Shown: positions 43,853 through 44,832 of the stretch, piece after piece
Position numbering within the stretch: position 1 is the first letter of the stretch
Layout of the letters: the number at the start of each line of letters is the position of its first letter
Assembly (NCBI GenBank): GCA_903857265.1
Contig: CAIODZ010000036.1
Span: 1-44,832, forward strand
Origin: an uncultured Phycisphaerales bacterium
GTDB taxonomy: Bacteria; Planctomycetota; Phycisphaerae; Sedimentisphaerales; Anaerobacaceae
DNA length: 44,832 nucleotides
Direction of reading: 5' to 3'
Program-made: the position numbers and the translations under genes
Notes under the pieces: model-generated
Seen by the model: the letters and a program-made list of their open reading frames with translations, nothing else
Told to the model about the DNA's origin: nothing
Database searches by the model: none

Positions 43853-44506
43853 GTGGCAATGCTGCTTGGAAAAAAAGTTGGAATGACACAGGTTTACGAT
43901 GAGAAGGAACGGCTGTTGCCCGTTACGGTCATACAGGCCGGCCCCTGTGTCGTTATGCAGGTAAAGACCGTTGAGACAGACGGCTATAATGCGATTCAGC
44001 TTGGATTTGACGACGTGAAAGCGTCTCGCAGCACCAAGGCCGCGATTGCACACGCTGAGAAGGCCAAGACGGCCCCGAAGAGGTTTATCAGGGAAATGCG
44101 TCTTGTCGGCGATGCGAAGGCGGAAGTAAACCAGGGCGACGCTGTAACGGTAACGACATTCGCAGAAACGAAATTTGTCGATGTTATCGGGACGAGCAAA
44201 GGCAAAGGATTCGCAGGCCCGATGAAGCGATACCATTTCGGTGGCATGCCTGGTTCGCACGGCACAGAACGCAAGCACCGTTCGCCGGGTTCGCAGGCGG
44301 GTTATGGAACCGACCGTGGTCACGGTGGTGACATAAAGAAGGGCAAAAAGATGGGCGGACATCTGGGGGCGAAGAGAATCACAGTCAAAACACATCAGCT
44401 TGTTTCAATAGATCCGGAAAATAATCTGCTCGTAATCAAGGGTTCAGTACCAGGACCTTCGGGCGGTTATGTCATAGTTAGAACTTCACAGAAGAAAAAA
44501 CTATAG
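43853..44506 (+). CDS. rplC: Ribosomal protein L3
   Basis: 50S protein near the peptidyl transferase centre. The 217-residue protein starts with [15 protein letters not shown] and contains the L3 loop region [20 protein letters not shown] and [20 protein letters not shown], with [17 protein letters not shown] near the end. GTG 43853 is chosen because AGGGAAG is about 7 bases upstream; an in-frame ATG two codons later is the alternative. rplD follows after 21 bases. Confidence 0.96.
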   Translation: MAMLLGKKVGMTQVYDEKERLLPVTVIQAGPCVVMQVKTVETDGYNAIQLGFDDVKASRSTKAAIAHAEKAKTAPKRFIREMRLVGDAKAEVNQGDAVTVTTFAETKFVDVIGTSKGKGFAGPMKRYHFGGMPGSHGTERKHRSPGSQAGYGTDRGHGGDIKKGKKMGGHLGAKRITVKTHQLVSIDPENNLLVIKGSVPGPSGGYVIVRTSQKKKL

Positions 44507-44527
44507 GTTGGGCACAAGGATTAGTAG

Positions 44528-44832
44528 ATGATAAGCTTGCCTGTATATGATAAAAGCGGTAAAGAGGTTGGCAACCTGAAGGTCGCGGAGTCGGCGTTCG
44601 GCGGGCGCGTGAGATACGCGCTGTTGAAGCAGGCGATAGTGATGTACAACGCGAACAAACGGGTGGGGACGGCCGCAACGAAGGGCAGGGGGCAGATTGA
44701 AGGTTCGACCAAAAAGATATACGCACAGAAGCATACCGGTAACGCCAGAGCCGGCACAGTCAGGACGGGCAAGCGCGTTGGCGGCGGCGTGACATTCGGG
44801 AAGAAAGCAAGGGACTTCAGTCAGGACATGCC
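44528..44832 (+). CDS. rplD: Ribosomal protein L4 (partial, cut by window end)
   Basis: The first 101 codons of L4: MISLPVYDKSGKEVGNLKV, then RYALLKQAIVMYNANKRVGT and KIYAQKHTGNARAGTVRTGK, the loop that reaches into the exit tunnel, with GGGVTFGKKARDF at the edge. The start ATG 44528 follows AAGGA with good spacing. L4 is the S10-operon repressor in E. coli, but nothing here shows regulation. The 3' end lies beyond 44832. Confidence 0.95.
   Translation, partial: MISLPVYDKSGKEVGNLKVAESAFGGRVRYALLKQAIVMYNANKRVGTAATKGRGQIEGSTKKIYAQKHTGNARAGTVRTGKRVGGGVTFGKKARDFSQDM

Noticed and set aside
1-44832. CRISPR array, prophage or insertion sequence
   Set aside because: No regular direct repeats with unique spacers, no transposase and no phage structural gene were seen; the recombinase at 22919-23857 has XerC/D features.

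Overview
The window looks like a chromosomal segment of a planctomycete, most likely class Phycisphaerae and probably a metagenome-derived relative of the Sedimentisphaerales. That placement is an inference. It rests on an EF-Tu whose switch I region lacks the usual RGITIN motif and instead resembles the planctomycete form as I remember it, on PEP-CTERM exported proteins and a HAF-repeat protein, on tandem [Fe-S]/FAD NfnAB, on a eukaryote-type hexokinase, and on intergenic DNA littered with short degenerate repeats. No insertion sequence, prophage, CRISPR array or rRNA was seen.

Positions 1-14,000 are a loosely packed mix of housekeeping and accessory genes: a truncated ACT-domain remnant, an exported Fe/Mn superoxide dismutase, an MscS channel, a short Rho factor, a cold-shock protein with its own promoter and terminator, several small proteins, an alpha/beta hydrolase, ispG, a PIN-TRAM membrane protein, the ftsW-murG pair of peptidoglycan synthesis, and a HAF/PEP-CTERM protein. 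Positions 14,000-26,200 hold nfnA-nfnB, a structured leader ahead of a small exported protein, an orphan PEP-CTERM tail, ribBA with a larE C-terminal remnant overlapping its stop, a minus-strand four-gene operon (lipoprotein-galE-hexokinase-PD-(D/E)XK-like protein), and xerD followed by a HEAT-type lipoprotein.

Positions 26,300-44,832 are the ribosomal/transcription supercluster in conserved order: tRNA-Thr, tuf, rpmG, tRNA-Trp, secE, nusG, rplK, rplA, rplJ, rplL, rpoB, rpoC, rpsL, rpsG, then a strong intrinsic terminator, fusA, a 500-base gene-free stretch with a promoter and apparent RNA structure, then rpsJ, rplC and the start of rplD (cut by the window edge). These genes jointly encode translation factors, the Sec translocon subunit SecE, antitermination factor NusG and the RNA polymerase large subunits.

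I did not find a convincing new multi-gene system. The most interesting items are small: two candidate structured leaders, several gene remnants (ACT, tRNA-Arg-like, larE, PEP-CTERM), a dispersed repeat that has entered the nfnB reading frame, and natural substitutions in S12 (Arg88), L33 (lost zinc cysteine) and EF-Tu (switch I).
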